Shown one piece after another: positions 10,724 through 19,101 of a DNA stretch of 64,000 bases. How positions within the stretch are numbered: the stretch's first letter is position 1; every line of letters begins with the position of its first letter. The stretch spans positions 558,001 through 622,000 of the forward strand of contig NZ_CP016444.1 in NCBI RefSeq assembly GCF_001742165.1. Direction: 5' to 3'. Source of the stretch: Burkholderia stabilis. Its GTDB lineage: Bacteria; Pseudomonadota; Gammaproteobacteria; Burkholderiales; Burkholderiaceae. A program made the translations under genes and the position numbers. The notes beneath the pieces were generated by a model. That model was not told where the DNA came from. It searched no databases and was given only the letters and a program-made list of their open reading frames with translations.

Positions 10724-11782
10724 ATGAAACCCGTTTCCTCTTCGCTGGCGCGCGATGCCTTGCCTGCCCGAGCGGCGCGCCGCCCCGCGCCTGCCCGCAT
10801 CCGCGCAGTGCTCGAACGCACGGGCATCCTGGTCGTGCTGGCCGCACTCGTCGTCGTGTTCGCGCTCAGGGAGCCGGCGTTCCTGAACGTCGACAACCTG
10901 TTCAGCATTCTGCAGGCCGTGTCGATCGTCGCGCTGCTCGGCATCGGCGTGACGATCACGCTCGCAGCGGGCGGCTTCGATCTGTCGGTGGGCAGTGTGG
11001 CCGCGTCCGCGCAGATGGCCGCCAGCTACGTGCTGGTCGTCTGGCACGGCGGCGCGCTCGCGGCGGTTGCCGCCTGCATCGTGCTCGGCGTGGCGGCCGG
11101 ATTGTTCAACGGCTTGCTGATCACGCGGCTGCGCGTGCCCGACCAGCTCGCGACGCTCGGCACGCTGTTCCTGCTGGCGGGCCTGCAACTGATCCCGACC
11201 GGCGGCCGGTCGCTCGCGACCGGTTCGGTGCTGCCCGACGGCACGGACGCGACGGGCGTGTTCCCTGCCGCGTTTCTCGCGCTCGGGCGCTTGCGGCTGT
11301 TCGACGTCGTGCCGTTGCCGGTGCTGCTGCTCGCGGCGGTGACGGTGCTGGCCTGCGTCGCGATGGAAGCGACGCGCTGGGGCCGCGTGATTTACGCGAT
11401 CGGCGGCAACGAAACGGCCGCGCGACTCGCCGGCGCGCCGGCCGCGCGCTACCGGGTTGCCGCGTACGTCGTGTCGGGCGCGATCGCGTCGCTGGGCGGC
11501 GTGCTAGTCGCCGCGCGGGTCGGACGCGGCGACGTGAGCGCCGGGCATTCGCTGCTGCTCGACGCGGTGGCCGCGGCGCTGGTCGGTTACGCGGTGTGGG
11601 GCGCCAAGCGGCCGAACGTGTTCGGCACGGTCGTGGGCGCGGTATTCGTCGGCGTGCTGCTCAACGGGCTGACGATGCTGAACGCGCCGTACTACATGCA
11701 GGATTTCATCAAGGGCGTGTTGCTGGTGCTCGCGCTGGCGTTCACGTTCGGCATCGGCCGCCGGGGCGATGCGCGTGCGTGA
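10724..11782 (+). CDS. ABC transporter permease, RbsC-type
   Basis: A 352-residue inner-membrane permease of the CUT2 family. After a basic 27-residue cytoplasmic N terminus it has about eight to ten hydrophobic helices. It contains the family-typical IGVTITLAAGGFDLSVGSV near residues 74-92, RWGRVIYAIGGNETAARLAG near 215-234 and LLNGLTMLNAPYYMQDFIKG near 308-327. It pairs with the ATPase 14 bases upstream, and the binding protein gene lies 252 bases downstream behind its own promoter. Met and Cys are few for a membrane protein (four internal Met, two Cys). The substrate is not sugar by necessity; see the sulfur context. Confidence 0.92.
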   Translation: MKPVSSSLARDALPARAARRPAPARIRAVLERTGILVVLAALVVVFALREPAFLNVDNLFSILQAVSIVALLGIGVTITLAAGGFDLSVGSVAASAQMAASYVLVVWHGGALAAVAACIVLGVAAGLFNGLLITRLRVPDQLATLGTLFLLAGLQLIPTGGRSLATGSVLPDGTDATGVFPAAFLALGRLRLFDVVPLPVLLLAAVTVLACVAMEATRWGRVIYAIGGNETAARLAGAPAARYRVAAYVVSGAIASLGGVLVAARVGRGDVSAGHSLLLDAVAAALVGYAVWGAKRPNVFGTVVGAVFVGVLLNGLTMLNAPYYMQDFIKGVLLVLALAFTFGIGRRGDARA

Positions 11783-11937
11783 CGGGGCGGTGCTTCAAGC
11801 GACACGGCTGTGGCGTGTCGCAGCGCCTGCAGTCGGCCCGGGGGGCGGTCTCCGGTCCTCGATTCCTGCGACGCCGATCAACTGCGCTCGATTGCGTGTG
11901 GCCCGCATCGACGCGATGCGGCCAAAACCGCTTTGAC

Positions 11938-11999
11938 ATCCGAAGGAATATCGATTTCAGAATCGCTCGGTTTGAACGTGCATTCTGCGCTGATAGATT
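11938..11999 (+). promoter_or_regulatory. Sulfur-island promoter A (upstream of the binding protein gene)
   Basis: ATCCGAAGGAATATCG (11938-11953), five variable bases, then AGAATCGCTCGGTTTGA (11959-11975) recur almost unchanged at promoter B. A sigma-70 type promoter overlaps the end: TTGAAC at 11972-11977, 16 bases, TAGATT at 11994-11999, 35 bases before the ATG. An activator site abutting the -35 box suggests positive control, plausibly by a CysB/SsuR-type LysR regulator (inference). Confidence 0.72.
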
Positions 12000-12034
12000 G
12001 TTCGGATATCGTCCTTCACGGAGACAGGCAGAAC

Positions 12035-13111
12035 ATGCGATCGTCGCTTCGCCGCAAGTCACGCATCGACCGGACGGTCGGCGCGCTCACGCTGTTTTGC
12101 GCTGCGGCATGGGCCGCGTTCGCACCCGCGGCGCACGCCGGCCCGCTCAAGGGCGCCCCCGCGCCGTTCGACAAGGGCGGCGTGAAGATCGCGCTCGTCA
12201 ACTATCTGTCGACCGGCGATTTCTTCCAGGCCTACGAGGCCGGCGCGCAGAAGCAGGCGAAGGCGCTCGGCGTCGATCTGCGCATCTATGAGGGCCGGCA
12301 GGATGCGGCCGAACAGCGCGAGCAGATCCAGCAGGCGATCAGCATCGGTGTGTCCGCGATCATCGTCAACCACGGGTTGCCGGAATCGTTGAAGGACGTC
12401 GTCCAGCGCGCGCTGGACAAGGGGATCAAGGTCGTCGCGTTCGACGTCGATCTCGGCAATCCGAAGGTGCCGCAAATCGAGCAGAGCGATCGCGACCTGG
12501 CCAACCTGCTGCTCGGTCAGGCTGTGAAGGACAACGGCGACGCATTCGCGGCCGGGTATGTGTACGTCGCCGGCTTTGCGCCGCTCGACCGGCGCGATGC
12601 CGCATGGCGCGACTTCAAGCGCGCGCATCCGAAGGTGCAGGAGAAGGCGCGCTGGGGCACCGTCGACAATCCGATCGCGCAATCGGTCGCGAACCAGGCG
12701 GCGGCGGTCTATCGCGCGAATCCCGACATTCGCGTCGTGTTCGCGCCTTACGACGAGTTCGCGCGCGGCGCGAAGCTCGCCGCGGACGAAGCGAAGCTGT
12801 CGTCGAAGATCCGCATCTACAGCGCGGATATCTCGACGTCCGACATCGAGGCCATCCGCGCGCCGAACAGCGCATGGGTCGCGACGGCCGCGACCAATCC
12901 CGCGGTCGTCGGCGCCGTGTCGGTACGGGCCGCCGCGCTGCTCGTTGCCGGCCAGGACCCGGGCGCGCGCATCGTCGTCAAGCCGACGCTGATCACGCGC
13001 GACGATCTCGTGAAAAACGACATCCGGACCGTGGCCGAACTCGGCGCGAAGATCCCGGCGTTCCGCGCGAGCGACGCGGCGAGCGCCGCATGGATTCCGA
13101 AGGCGGACTGA
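12035..13111 (+). CDS. RbsB-type periplasmic substrate-binding protein, free of Met and Cys when mature
   Basis: A 358-residue periplasmic-binding-protein-I fold protein that delivers ligand to the RbsA/RbsC-type transporter upstream. It has a Sec signal peptide with cleavage likely after AHA (residues 33-35). The sugar-binding-protein pattern follows: KIALVNYLSTGDFFQAYEAG, QQAISIGVSAIIVNHG, KGIKVVAFDVD. Reading the mature part residue by residue, I find no methionine and no cysteine. That is extreme for over 300 residues and matches proteins made during sulfur starvation. The ATG at 12035 follows GGAGACAGGCAGAAC and promoter A. OsmC follows 72 bases downstream. The ligand is probably an organosulfur compound, possibly a sulfur-bearing sugar (inference). 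Confidence 0.9.
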   Translation: MRSSLRRKSRIDRTVGALTLFCAAAWAAFAPAAHAGPLKGAPAPFDKGGVKIALVNYLSTGDFFQAYEAGAQKQAKALGVDLRIYEGRQDAAEQREQIQQAISIGVSAIIVNHGLPESLKDVVQRALDKGIKVVAFDVDLGNPKVPQIEQSDRDLANLLLGQAVKDNGDAFAAGYVYVAGFAPLDRRDAAWRDFKRAHPKVQEKARWGTVDNPIAQSVANQAAAVYRANPDIRVVFAPYDEFARGAKLAADEAKLSSKIRIYSADISTSDIEAIRAPNSAWVATAATNPAVVGAVSVRAAALLVAGQDPGARIVVKPTLITRDDLVKNDIRTVAELGAKIPAFRASDAASAAWIPKAD

Positions 13112-13183
13112 CCACCGCCGACAGCGGGCGGCACACGCCGCCCGGCACGAAGCCCCACCGACTCACGCACCGGCCACTCGACC

Positions 13184-13738
13184 ATGACGACCCTGAACGA
13201 CTATCTCGACCAAAAACGCGACGCCTGGCGCGCGAAGCAGGAAGCGGCACGCAACGATCCCGATTTCAAGGCGACGCCGCTGAAGGCGACCGTGCGCGCG
13301 CTCGGCCGCAGCGGCGTGCGCGAGATCCGCATTCGCGACTTCCAGGTGATCAGCGACAGCCCGCCCGACTTCGCGGGCTACAACCTCGGGCCCGCGTCGC
13401 CGGAGTTGCAACTCGGCGTGCTGGGCAGTTGCCTCACGCACATCACGCTGATCCAGGCCGCCGAGCGCGGCCTGAAGATCGATGCGATCGAGGTGGAAGT
13501 GACCGGTGATCAGCATCCGCTCGCACAGCAGCCGGGTTTCGAGCATGTGCCCGTGTTCCCGCACAACCTTCGCTATACGCTCGATATCGTGTCGCCCGAG
13601 CCGCCCGACGCGATTCGCGCGCTGCATCAGGCGGTCGAAGCGGTTTGCCCGATCTTCAACCTGCTGAGGCTGCCGCAGACCATCGACGGGGAGTTGCGGC
13701 ACATCCGTGCATCAAGTGCCGGGGTGCATGCTTCGTAG
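13184..13738 (+). CDS. OsmC-family peroxidase-like protein
   Basis: A 184-residue OsmC/Ohr-fold protein. The two redox cysteines of the family are present in context, LGSCLTH near residues 85-91 and AVCPIFN near 151-157. They are the only sulfur residues apart from the start methionine. OsmC/Ohr proteins reduce organic hydroperoxides by a dithiol mechanism; OsmC-like proteins also occur in organosulfur gene clusters. It is probably co-transcribed with the binding protein from promoter A (72-base gap). The ATG at 13184 is preceded by a weak ribosome-binding site. Confidence 0.88.
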   Translation: MTTLNDYLDQKRDAWRAKQEAARNDPDFKATPLKATVRALGRSGVREIRIRDFQVISDSPPDFAGYNLGPASPELQLGVLGSCLTHITLIQAAERGLKIDAIEVEVTGDQHPLAQQPGFEHVPVFPHNLRYTLDIVSPEPPDAIRALHQAVEAVCPIFNLLRLPQTIDGELRHIRASSAGVHAS

Positions 13739-13913
13739 CGGATTTGCCGGAACGCGACGACGGCGCATGCCGAAGGTAGGCCGGCCGCGCGATGCGCTGC
13801 CGATGATCCATCCACGTGTCGTGTTCCCGGCAAACGCATGCTGCGTCGTCGGGCCGCGCGCTGCCGTTCCTGCGAGGATCGGTGACGCGCGGCGCCGAGA
13901 CGCAGCATGTCCG

Positions 13914-15314
13914 TCACGCGACGGCCGCCACCTGCTCGGCATCGCGCTTGACCTGCTCGATATCGCGAAACTGTGCGGCCGGGTGTTCGTCCGGCAACCG
14001 CGCCGCGCCGCCGAACAGCTTCTCGCGCAGCGTGCCCGGCGCATACTGCGTCGGATAGACGCCGCGCCGCTGCAGCTCCGGAACGAGGTGGCGCACGATG
14101 TCTTCGAAGGTTTCGTGCGCCACCGCGTACGCGAGATTGAAACCATCCACGTCGGTTTCGGCAACCCATTGCTGCAGGATGTCCGCCACGGTCGCGGCCG
14201 ACCCGACGAACACCGGCCCCAGTCCGCCGATGCCGCCCCATGCCGCGAGCGCCTCGATCGTCCATGCGGTGTCGCCGCCCGACAGGTGCTCGACCGCCGA
14301 AACGATCGCGTTCGTTTCGACGCGCCTGACGGGATCGGTCGGCGCATACTCGCCGAAGTCGATGCCGGTCCAGCCCGACATGAACACCAGCGAGCCGTCG
14401 TACGACACATAGCGGCGGTACTCGTCGAACTTGGCCTGCGCCTTCTCGTCGGTTTCGTCGACGATCACCGTGACGAGGTTGTAGATCAGCACCTTGCGCG
14501 GATCGCGTCCCGCGGCGGCGGCCTGCGCGCGCACGTCGGCCACGTAGCGCGCGAGCTGTTCGCGGCTCGGCGCGGCGACGAACACGCATTCCGCGTGCTG
14601 CGCGGCGAACGCCTTGCCGGGGCCGGACGCGCCGGCCTGGAACAGCACCGGCGTGCGCTGCGGCGAGGGTTCGCACAGATGGTAGCCGGGTACGTCGAAG
14701 AAGCGGCCCTTGTGACCGATCTCGTGCACCTTCTCGGGATGCGTGAACACGCGGCCGTCGCGATCGCGCACCACCGCGCCGTCTTCCCAGCTGCCCTCGA
14801 ACAGCTTGTACAGCACCTCGACGTATTCGGCCGCGACCGCATAACGGTCGTCGTGCGTGCGCAAGCCGTGATCGCCGACGTTCTTCGCGCCGCTTTCCAG
14901 GTAGGACGTGACGATGTTCCAGGCGAGCCGGCCCTTGGTGTGATGGTCGGCGGTCGACAGGCGGCGCGCGAACGTGTACGGGTGCTCGAACGTCGTCGAC
15001 GCGGTGATGCCGATGCCGAGATGCTCGGTCGCCATCGCGATCGGCGCGGCGAGCTGCAGCGGGTCGTTGACCGGGATCTGCGCGGCCTGGTGCAGCGCGT
15101 GGTAGTTGCTGCCCTTGTAGACGTCGTAATAGCCGATCACGTCCGCGATGAAGATCGCGTCGAAGATCCCGCGCTCGAGTATGCGCGCGAGATCGGTCCA
15201 GTAGTCGAGATCCTTGTACTGCCACGAACGGTCGCGCGGGTGCGCCCACAGGCCGGGCGACTGGTGGCCGACGCAGTTCATCTCGAACGCATTGAAGCGG
15301 ATGGCCTTGCTCAT
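13914..15314 (-). CDS. DmoA/NtaA-type FMN-dependent monooxygenase
   Basis: A 466-residue member of the luciferase superfamily branch that includes dimethylsulfide monooxygenase (DmoA), nitrilotriacetate monooxygenase (NtaA) and desulfurisation enzymes. Typical marks are the N terminus IRFNAFEMNCVGHQSPGLW, ILERGIFDAIFIADVIGYYDVY near residues 45-66, EHLGIGITASTTFEHPYTFARR near 97-118 and GRLAWNIVTSYLESGAKN near 127-144. It should cleave a C-S or C-N bond using reduced FMN from a separate reductase, none of which is encoded nearby. Its ATG overlaps the stop of the SfnB-like gene (15311-15314), so the two are translationally coupled. It is probably part of the sulfur regulon driven by promoter C. 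Confidence 0.9.
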   Translation of the reverse strand: MSKAIRFNAFEMNCVGHQSPGLWAHPRDRSWQYKDLDYWTDLARILERGIFDAIFIADVIGYYDVYKGSNYHALHQAAQIPVNDPLQLAAPIAMATEHLGIGITASTTFEHPYTFARRLSTADHHTKGRLAWNIVTSYLESGAKNVGDHGLRTHDDRYAVAAEYVEVLYKLFEGSWEDGAVVRDRDGRVFTHPEKVHEIGHKGRFFDVPGYHLCEPSPQRTPVLFQAGASGPGKAFAAQHAECVFVAAPSREQLARYVADVRAQAAAAGRDPRKVLIYNLVTVIVDETDEKAQAKFDEYRRYVSYDGSLVFMSGWTGIDFGEYAPTDPVRRVETNAIVSAVEHLSGGDTAWTIEALAAWGGIGGLGPVFVGSAATVADILQQWVAETDVDGFNLAYAVAHETFEDIVRHLVPELQRRGVYPTQYAPGTLREKLFGGAARLPDEHPAAQFRDIEQVKRDAEQVAAVA

Positions 15315-16570
15315 TGCGCGACTCCCGGTTCCGTGTTCGCGTGCGTGGCGCCGCCGACGCGCCAGACGAACGGCGGCGTACGGCCGTTGATGATCCAGTC
15401 GCCGACGATCCGCGCCTTGTAGACCAGCGGATTATGCGACGACACCGTGCGCGCGTTGCGCCAGTGGCGGTCGAGCGCGGTCGTGCTGCGCGTGGCGGAT
15501 GCGCCGAGTGCGTCGAACAGGCGCGTCGCGGCGCGCAGCACGAGTTCGGACACGACGAGCTGGCTCTGGGCGGATTCGATTTCCGCCGCGACGTTCGCCG
15601 CATGTTCGGCCGCTTCGTCGCCGCCGAAGCGCGCTGCGTAGGCAAGCTGCAGCGGCTGCGCGGCGCGCAGCGCGAGCGCGTCGGCCGCGTAGGCCCACGA
15701 CGCGATCTCGCCGATCACCTGCTGCAGTTGCGCGTCGTCGCCGGCGCGCTGCGCGTTGCCGTGGCTGTACACGCGCGTGCGGTTGCGCACGAGCTCGCCC
15801 GCGTCGCGCACGATCGCGTGACCGATGCCGGCCAGCGTCGCGACGTGGAACAGCTGGTAGAACGCAGTCTGGTACTTGAAGCGGCGCGCGAAGTCGATCA
15901 CGTTGTCGGCGTCGACCGCCGCATTCTCGAACCGCGTCGTGCCGCTGCCGGTCGTCGTCTGGCCGAAGCCGTCCCAGTCGTCGTCGCGGATCACGCCGGG
16001 CTGCGCGGTCGCGACGGCGACGATCACGTCGCTGCCGTCGTGCGCGCGCTGCGCGAATACGTCGATCCAGTCGGCGAAGAGGCTGCCGGTGCTGTAGAAC
16101 TTGCGGCCGTTCAGCACGAGTTGCCCGTTGTGCTCCGACACCTTCGTGACGGTCTGGCCGAGCGGCACGTCGCCGGCCTCCGACCATGCGTTGCCGACGA
16201 GCTGGCCGCTTGCGAAGCGGTCGAACCAGGCCGTGTGTTGCGGCCCGGGCGGCGCGTTCAGCCAGTCCTCGACGAACGCGAAGTGTCCGCGCAGCGCCTG
16301 CGGCAGATTGGAATCGGCGGCGGCGAGCTCGATCAGCAACCGGAACAGCTGCGGCAGCGATGCGCCGGCGCCGCCGTCGCGTACCGGCAGCCGTATCGCG
16401 CCGAAGCCGGCTGCCTTCAACCAGCCGATCGCTTCGTGCGGCAGCTCGCGGCGGCGCTCGCGTTCGGCGGTGCCCGCGGCGATACGGTCGAATATCGGCC
16501 GGAACCGGGCCGCGAGCGTGTCGTAGTCGGTGCCGGTGGAAAGGTCGGGGTCTGCGTGCGATGAAGTCAT
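15311..16570 (-). CDS. SfnB-like acyl-CoA-dehydrogenase-fold flavoprotein, no internal Met or Cys
   Basis: A 419-residue flavin-dependent monooxygenase of the DszC/SfnB branch of the acyl-CoA dehydrogenase fold, used in sulfur acquisition from sulfones and related compounds. Visible family features are VGNAWSEAG, LNGRKFYSTGSLFADWIDV near residues 153-171, WDGFGQTTTGSGTTRFENA near 199-217 and the C-terminal DRHWRNARTVSSHNPLVYK near 368-386. Apart from the initiator the protein has no Met and no Cys. It is the first gene of the minus-strand pair with the DmoA-like enzyme and lies behind promoter C. A second SfnB-like paralogue is transcribed divergently. Confidence 0.88.
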   Translation of the reverse strand: MTSSHADPDLSTGTDYDTLAARFRPIFDRIAAGTAERERRRELPHEAIGWLKAAGFGAIRLPVRDGGAGASLPQLFRLLIELAAADSNLPQALRGHFAFVEDWLNAPPGPQHTAWFDRFASGQLVGNAWSEAGDVPLGQTVTKVSEHNGQLVLNGRKFYSTGSLFADWIDVFAQRAHDGSDVIVAVATAQPGVIRDDDWDGFGQTTTGSGTTRFENAAVDADNVIDFARRFKYQTAFYQLFHVATLAGIGHAIVRDAGELVRNRTRVYSHGNAQRAGDDAQLQQVIGEIASWAYAADALALRAAQPLQLAYAARFGGDEAAEHAANVAAEIESAQSQLVVSELVLRAATRLFDALGASATRSTTALDRHWRNARTVSSHNPLVYKARIVGDWIINGRTPPFVWRVGGATHANTEPGVAQ

Positions 16571-16611
16571 GCGGTTTTCCTCGAAGGGCGGGGCCGTTTA
16601 CCGGGCAGGCC

Positions 16612-16663
16612 AGTATAGGAAGCGCGACGCGGGTGTTCCAATAATCGATTCGCAGATCGTTAT
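16612..16663 (-). promoter_or_regulatory. Sulfur-island promoter C (upstream of the minus-strand SfnB-like gene)
   Basis: On the minus strand ATAACGATCTGCGAATCG (16663 down to 16646) matches 13 of 18 bases of the corresponding stretch of promoter A and 13 of 18 of promoter B. It is followed four bases later by TTGGAA (16641-16636), an 18-base spacer and TATACT (16617-16612), about 40 bases before the ATG. It looks like a weaker version of the same activator site. Confidence 0.55.
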
Positions 16664-16769
16664 CGTCGATGGGCATTACGCGGACAGGCCGGGGACACAT
16701 CGACGCCCGGGCATCGATTGCGACGCCGAAGCGCACGCTCGCCGAGCGGGAATCACGATGTCATTTGTT

Positions 16770-16831
16770 ATCCGAAGGAATATCGTTACGAGAATCGCTC
16801 GGTTTGACGGCCTGCGATGCGCTGCTAGATT
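16770..16831 (+). promoter_or_regulatory. Sulfur-island promoter B (upstream of the plus-strand SfnB-like gene)
   Basis: ATCCGAAGGAATATCG (16770-16785) and AGAATCGCTCGGTTTGA (16791-16807) are identical to promoter A, separated by the same five variable bases. The promoter is TTGACG (16804-16809), 16 bases, TAGATT (16826-16831), 31 bases before the ATG. Both spacing and -10 sequence match promoter A exactly. Confidence 0.75.
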
Positions 16832-16862
16832 GAATGCTTTCGCCATTCGACAGGAGAGCCCG

Positions 16863-18101
16863 ATGCCAGAGACGAGCACCACGATTCAGGAGCGGCCGGC
16901 CGATGCGAAACCGCAGGTGGCCCGGGTGATCGCCGACGACGCGCAGGCGATCGCCGCCGCGCGCGGGCTTGCGAAGCGGCTCGCGGAAGGCGCGGCCGAG
17001 CGGGATCGGGAGCGCCGGTTGCCGCGCGACGAGATCGAATGGTTCTCGCAGTCGGGGCTCTGGGCGATCACGGTGCCGAAGGCATACGGCGGCGCGGGCG
17101 TGTCGCATGTGACGCTCACGGAGGTGGTCAGGATCATCGCGGCCGCCGATCCGTCGCTCGGCCAGTTGCCGCAAAATCATTTCGGGCTGGTCGACGTGAT
17201 CGCGCTGACCGGCACCGATGCGCAGAAGCGCCATTTCTTCGCGGAAGTGCTGAGCGGCAAGCGGTTCGGCAACGGCTTCTCGGAGAAGGGCACGAAGCAC
17301 GTGCTCGATCTGAAGACGCGCGTGCGGCGCGACGGCGGCGACTACGTCGTCGACGGCACGAAGTTCTACTCGACGGGCGCGCTGTTCGCGCATTACGTGC
17401 CGGTGCTCGGCCTCGACGACGCGCAGCAGGCGTGGCTGGCGTACGTGCCGCAACCGACGCCGGGGCTGACCGTGATCGACGACTGGTCCGGGTTCGGTCA
17501 GCGCACGACCGCGAGCGGCACGGTGGTGCTCGACGGCGTGCGCGTGCCCGCGTCGCATGTGCTGCCCGCGCAGCGCGTGTCGGACGAGCCGACGCTCAAC
17601 GGCCCGCTGTCGCAGATCATCCAGGCGGCGATCGATGCCGGTATTGCCGAGGCGGCCATCGACGATACGCTTGCGTTCGTGCGCACCCGTACGCGGCCAT
17701 GGGTCGACAGCGGCGTCGAGCGGGCGGCCGACGATCCGCTGATCGTCCGCGAGATCGGCCTGCTGCACATCCGGCTTCATGCGGCGCAAGCGCTGCTCGA
17801 ACGGGCGGCGCGCACGCTCGACGAGATCGGCGCGCGCGGCACGGTGACCGAGGACGATGTGGCGCGTGCGTCCGTCGCGGTTGGCGAAGCGAAGGTGCTG
17901 ACGACCGAGATCGCATTGCTCGCAAGCGAGAAGCTGTTCGAGCTGGCCGGCACGCAATCGACGCTCGCCGAGCACAACCTCGACCGGCACTGGCGCAATG
18001 CGCGCACGCACACGCTGCACGATCCGGTGCGCTGGAAATATCACCTGGTCGGCAACTACTACCTGAACGGCGTGCGTCCGGCGCGCCATGCGTGGAATTG
18101 A
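16863..18101 (+). CDS. SfnB-like acyl-CoA-dehydrogenase-fold flavoprotein, no internal Met or Cys
   Basis: A 412-residue paralogue of the divergent SfnB-like enzyme. Shared marks are VPKAYGGAGVSHVTLTEVV near residues 71-89, the LPQNHFG segment, KRFGNGFSEKGTKH near 134-147, VVDGTKFYSTGALFAHYVP near 161-179, WSGFGQRTTASGTVVLDGV near 205-223 and DRHWRNARTHTLHDPV near 377-392. Predicted role: reduced-flavin-dependent oxygenation of an organosulfur compound during sulfur starvation. Apart from the start it has no Met or Cys, which is highly improbable by chance for this length. The ATG at 16863 follows AGGAGAGCCCG and promoter B. Confidence 0.88.
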   Translation: MPETSTTIQERPADAKPQVARVIADDAQAIAAARGLAKRLAEGAAERDRERRLPRDEIEWFSQSGLWAITVPKAYGGAGVSHVTLTEVVRIIAAADPSLGQLPQNHFGLVDVIALTGTDAQKRHFFAEVLSGKRFGNGFSEKGTKHVLDLKTRVRRDGGDYVVDGTKFYSTGALFAHYVPVLGLDDAQQAWLAYVPQPTPGLTVIDDWSGFGQRTTASGTVVLDGVRVPASHVLPAQRVSDEPTLNGPLSQIIQAAIDAGIAEAAIDDTLAFVRTRTRPWVDSGVERAADDPLIVREIGLLHIRLHAAQALLERAARTLDEIGARGTVTEDDVARASVAVGEAKVLTTEIALLASEKLFELAGTQSTLAEHNLDRHWRNARTHTLHDPVRWKYHLVGNYYLNGVRPARHAWN

Positions 18102-18273
18102 ATCGCTCGCGCGTGCGCGCGATGTCTGGCATGCGGCATACGATGCGGGGCACGGTGCGGAGGATTTCACTTCGATCCTGACGATCGTCGCGGAGCAAGG
18201 CGGCGCCCGCGTGCGCGGGCGGACCGCTTGAATTCGCGGTAGCGCGCGCACCGGCCAATCCGCACGCATGCCG

Positions 18274-19086
18274 TCACGGTTCGTAGCGAAACTCACGAAG
18301 CAGAATCTCCAGATCGAGTGCGGCCTGCTTGAGTGCCGGCACGATGCGCCGCCTGACGGCGCCGATATCCGGATCGAACCGGACCGCGCCGCAGCTCAGC
18401 GACATCGGTGTTGCGGCGCGGCCGACGCTGACCGGCAACGCAATGCCGTATGCGTCGCGCTGGAACTCGCCGAACGACATGCAAACGCCGTTCGAGCGGA
18501 GATCGTCGAATGCGCTGTCGATTCCGGCTCGCATCGCGTCGCGCTGCGGGCCGGCGGCGTCCAGCAAGCGCGCGACGTGCTGCTGCCGTTCGGGTTCAGG
18601 CAACGTCCAGAGCCACGCGCGCCCGATCGCCGTCAGGCCCATCGGCAGCAACGAACCCACGCCGAGCCGCAGCGTCGCGATGCGCGCACTCGTCCGATGC
18701 GCGATATACAGCATGTCGAGCCCGTCGGGCGCGGCGAGCGCGACGGACACGTCCAGCTGGTCGGCGAGCCGCTGCATCAGCGGGTTGGCGAGTCGCGTGA
18801 CCGGATTGGTTTCGAGGTAGGCGTACCCGATGTCGAACACGCTCGTCGCCAGCTCGAATTGCGCGCCGCCGGCGACACGGCGGATGTACCCGAGATGAAT
18901 CAGCGTCGACGTCAGGCGGGAAACGGCCGATCTGGACATCCCCGTGCGATGCGCCAGTTCGCCGTTGGTCAGCGGCGCGCGTTCGGCGTGGAATGCGCGC
19001 AGTATCTGAAGGCCGCGATCGAGCGTCAGCGTGACCTGAGTGGGTTCGGGCATCGTGAGGCCGGATTGATCGGGTTGCCTTGCCAT
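18274..19086 (-). CDS. IclR-family transcriptional regulator (second of a pair)
   Basis: A 270-residue regulator with an N-terminal winged helix-turn-helix (LTNGELAHRTGMSRSAVSRL near residues 39-58) and a C-terminal GAF-like ligand domain typical of IclR proteins (VALAAPDGLDMLYIAHRTS, LPMGLTAIGRAWL). IclR regulators usually control aromatic or alicyclic catabolism through 15-base palindromic sites. It lies 15 bases after a second IclR gene on the same strand, downstream of the esterase gene. The TTYC-type motif upstream of nearby catabolic genes is a candidate target for this protein or its neighbour. Confidence 0.93.
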   Translation of the reverse strand: MARQPDQSGLTMPEPTQVTLTLDRGLQILRAFHAERAPLTNGELAHRTGMSRSAVSRLTSTLIHLGYIRRVAGGAQFELATSVFDIGYAYLETNPVTRLANPLMQRLADQLDVSVALAAPDGLDMLYIAHRTSARIATLRLGVGSLLPMGLTAIGRAWLWTLPEPERQQHVARLLDAAGPQRDAMRAGIDSAFDDLRSNGVCMSFGEFQRDAYGIALPVSVGRAATPMSLSCGAVRFDPDIGAVRRRIVPALKQAALDLEILLREFRYEP

Positions 19087-19101
19087 GGTGATCCCGCGCG
19101 T

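Noticed and set aside
11938..12000. Sigma-54 promoter upstream of the binding protein gene, as in Pseudomonas sfn genes
   Set aside because: No GG/GC pair at -24/-12 spacing; a sigma-70 pair with 16-base spacing fits and is conserved in promoter B.
13707..15422. Long plus-strand frame opposite the DmoA-like gene
   Set aside because: Composition typical of a mirror frame; the minus strand encodes a well-defined monooxygenase.
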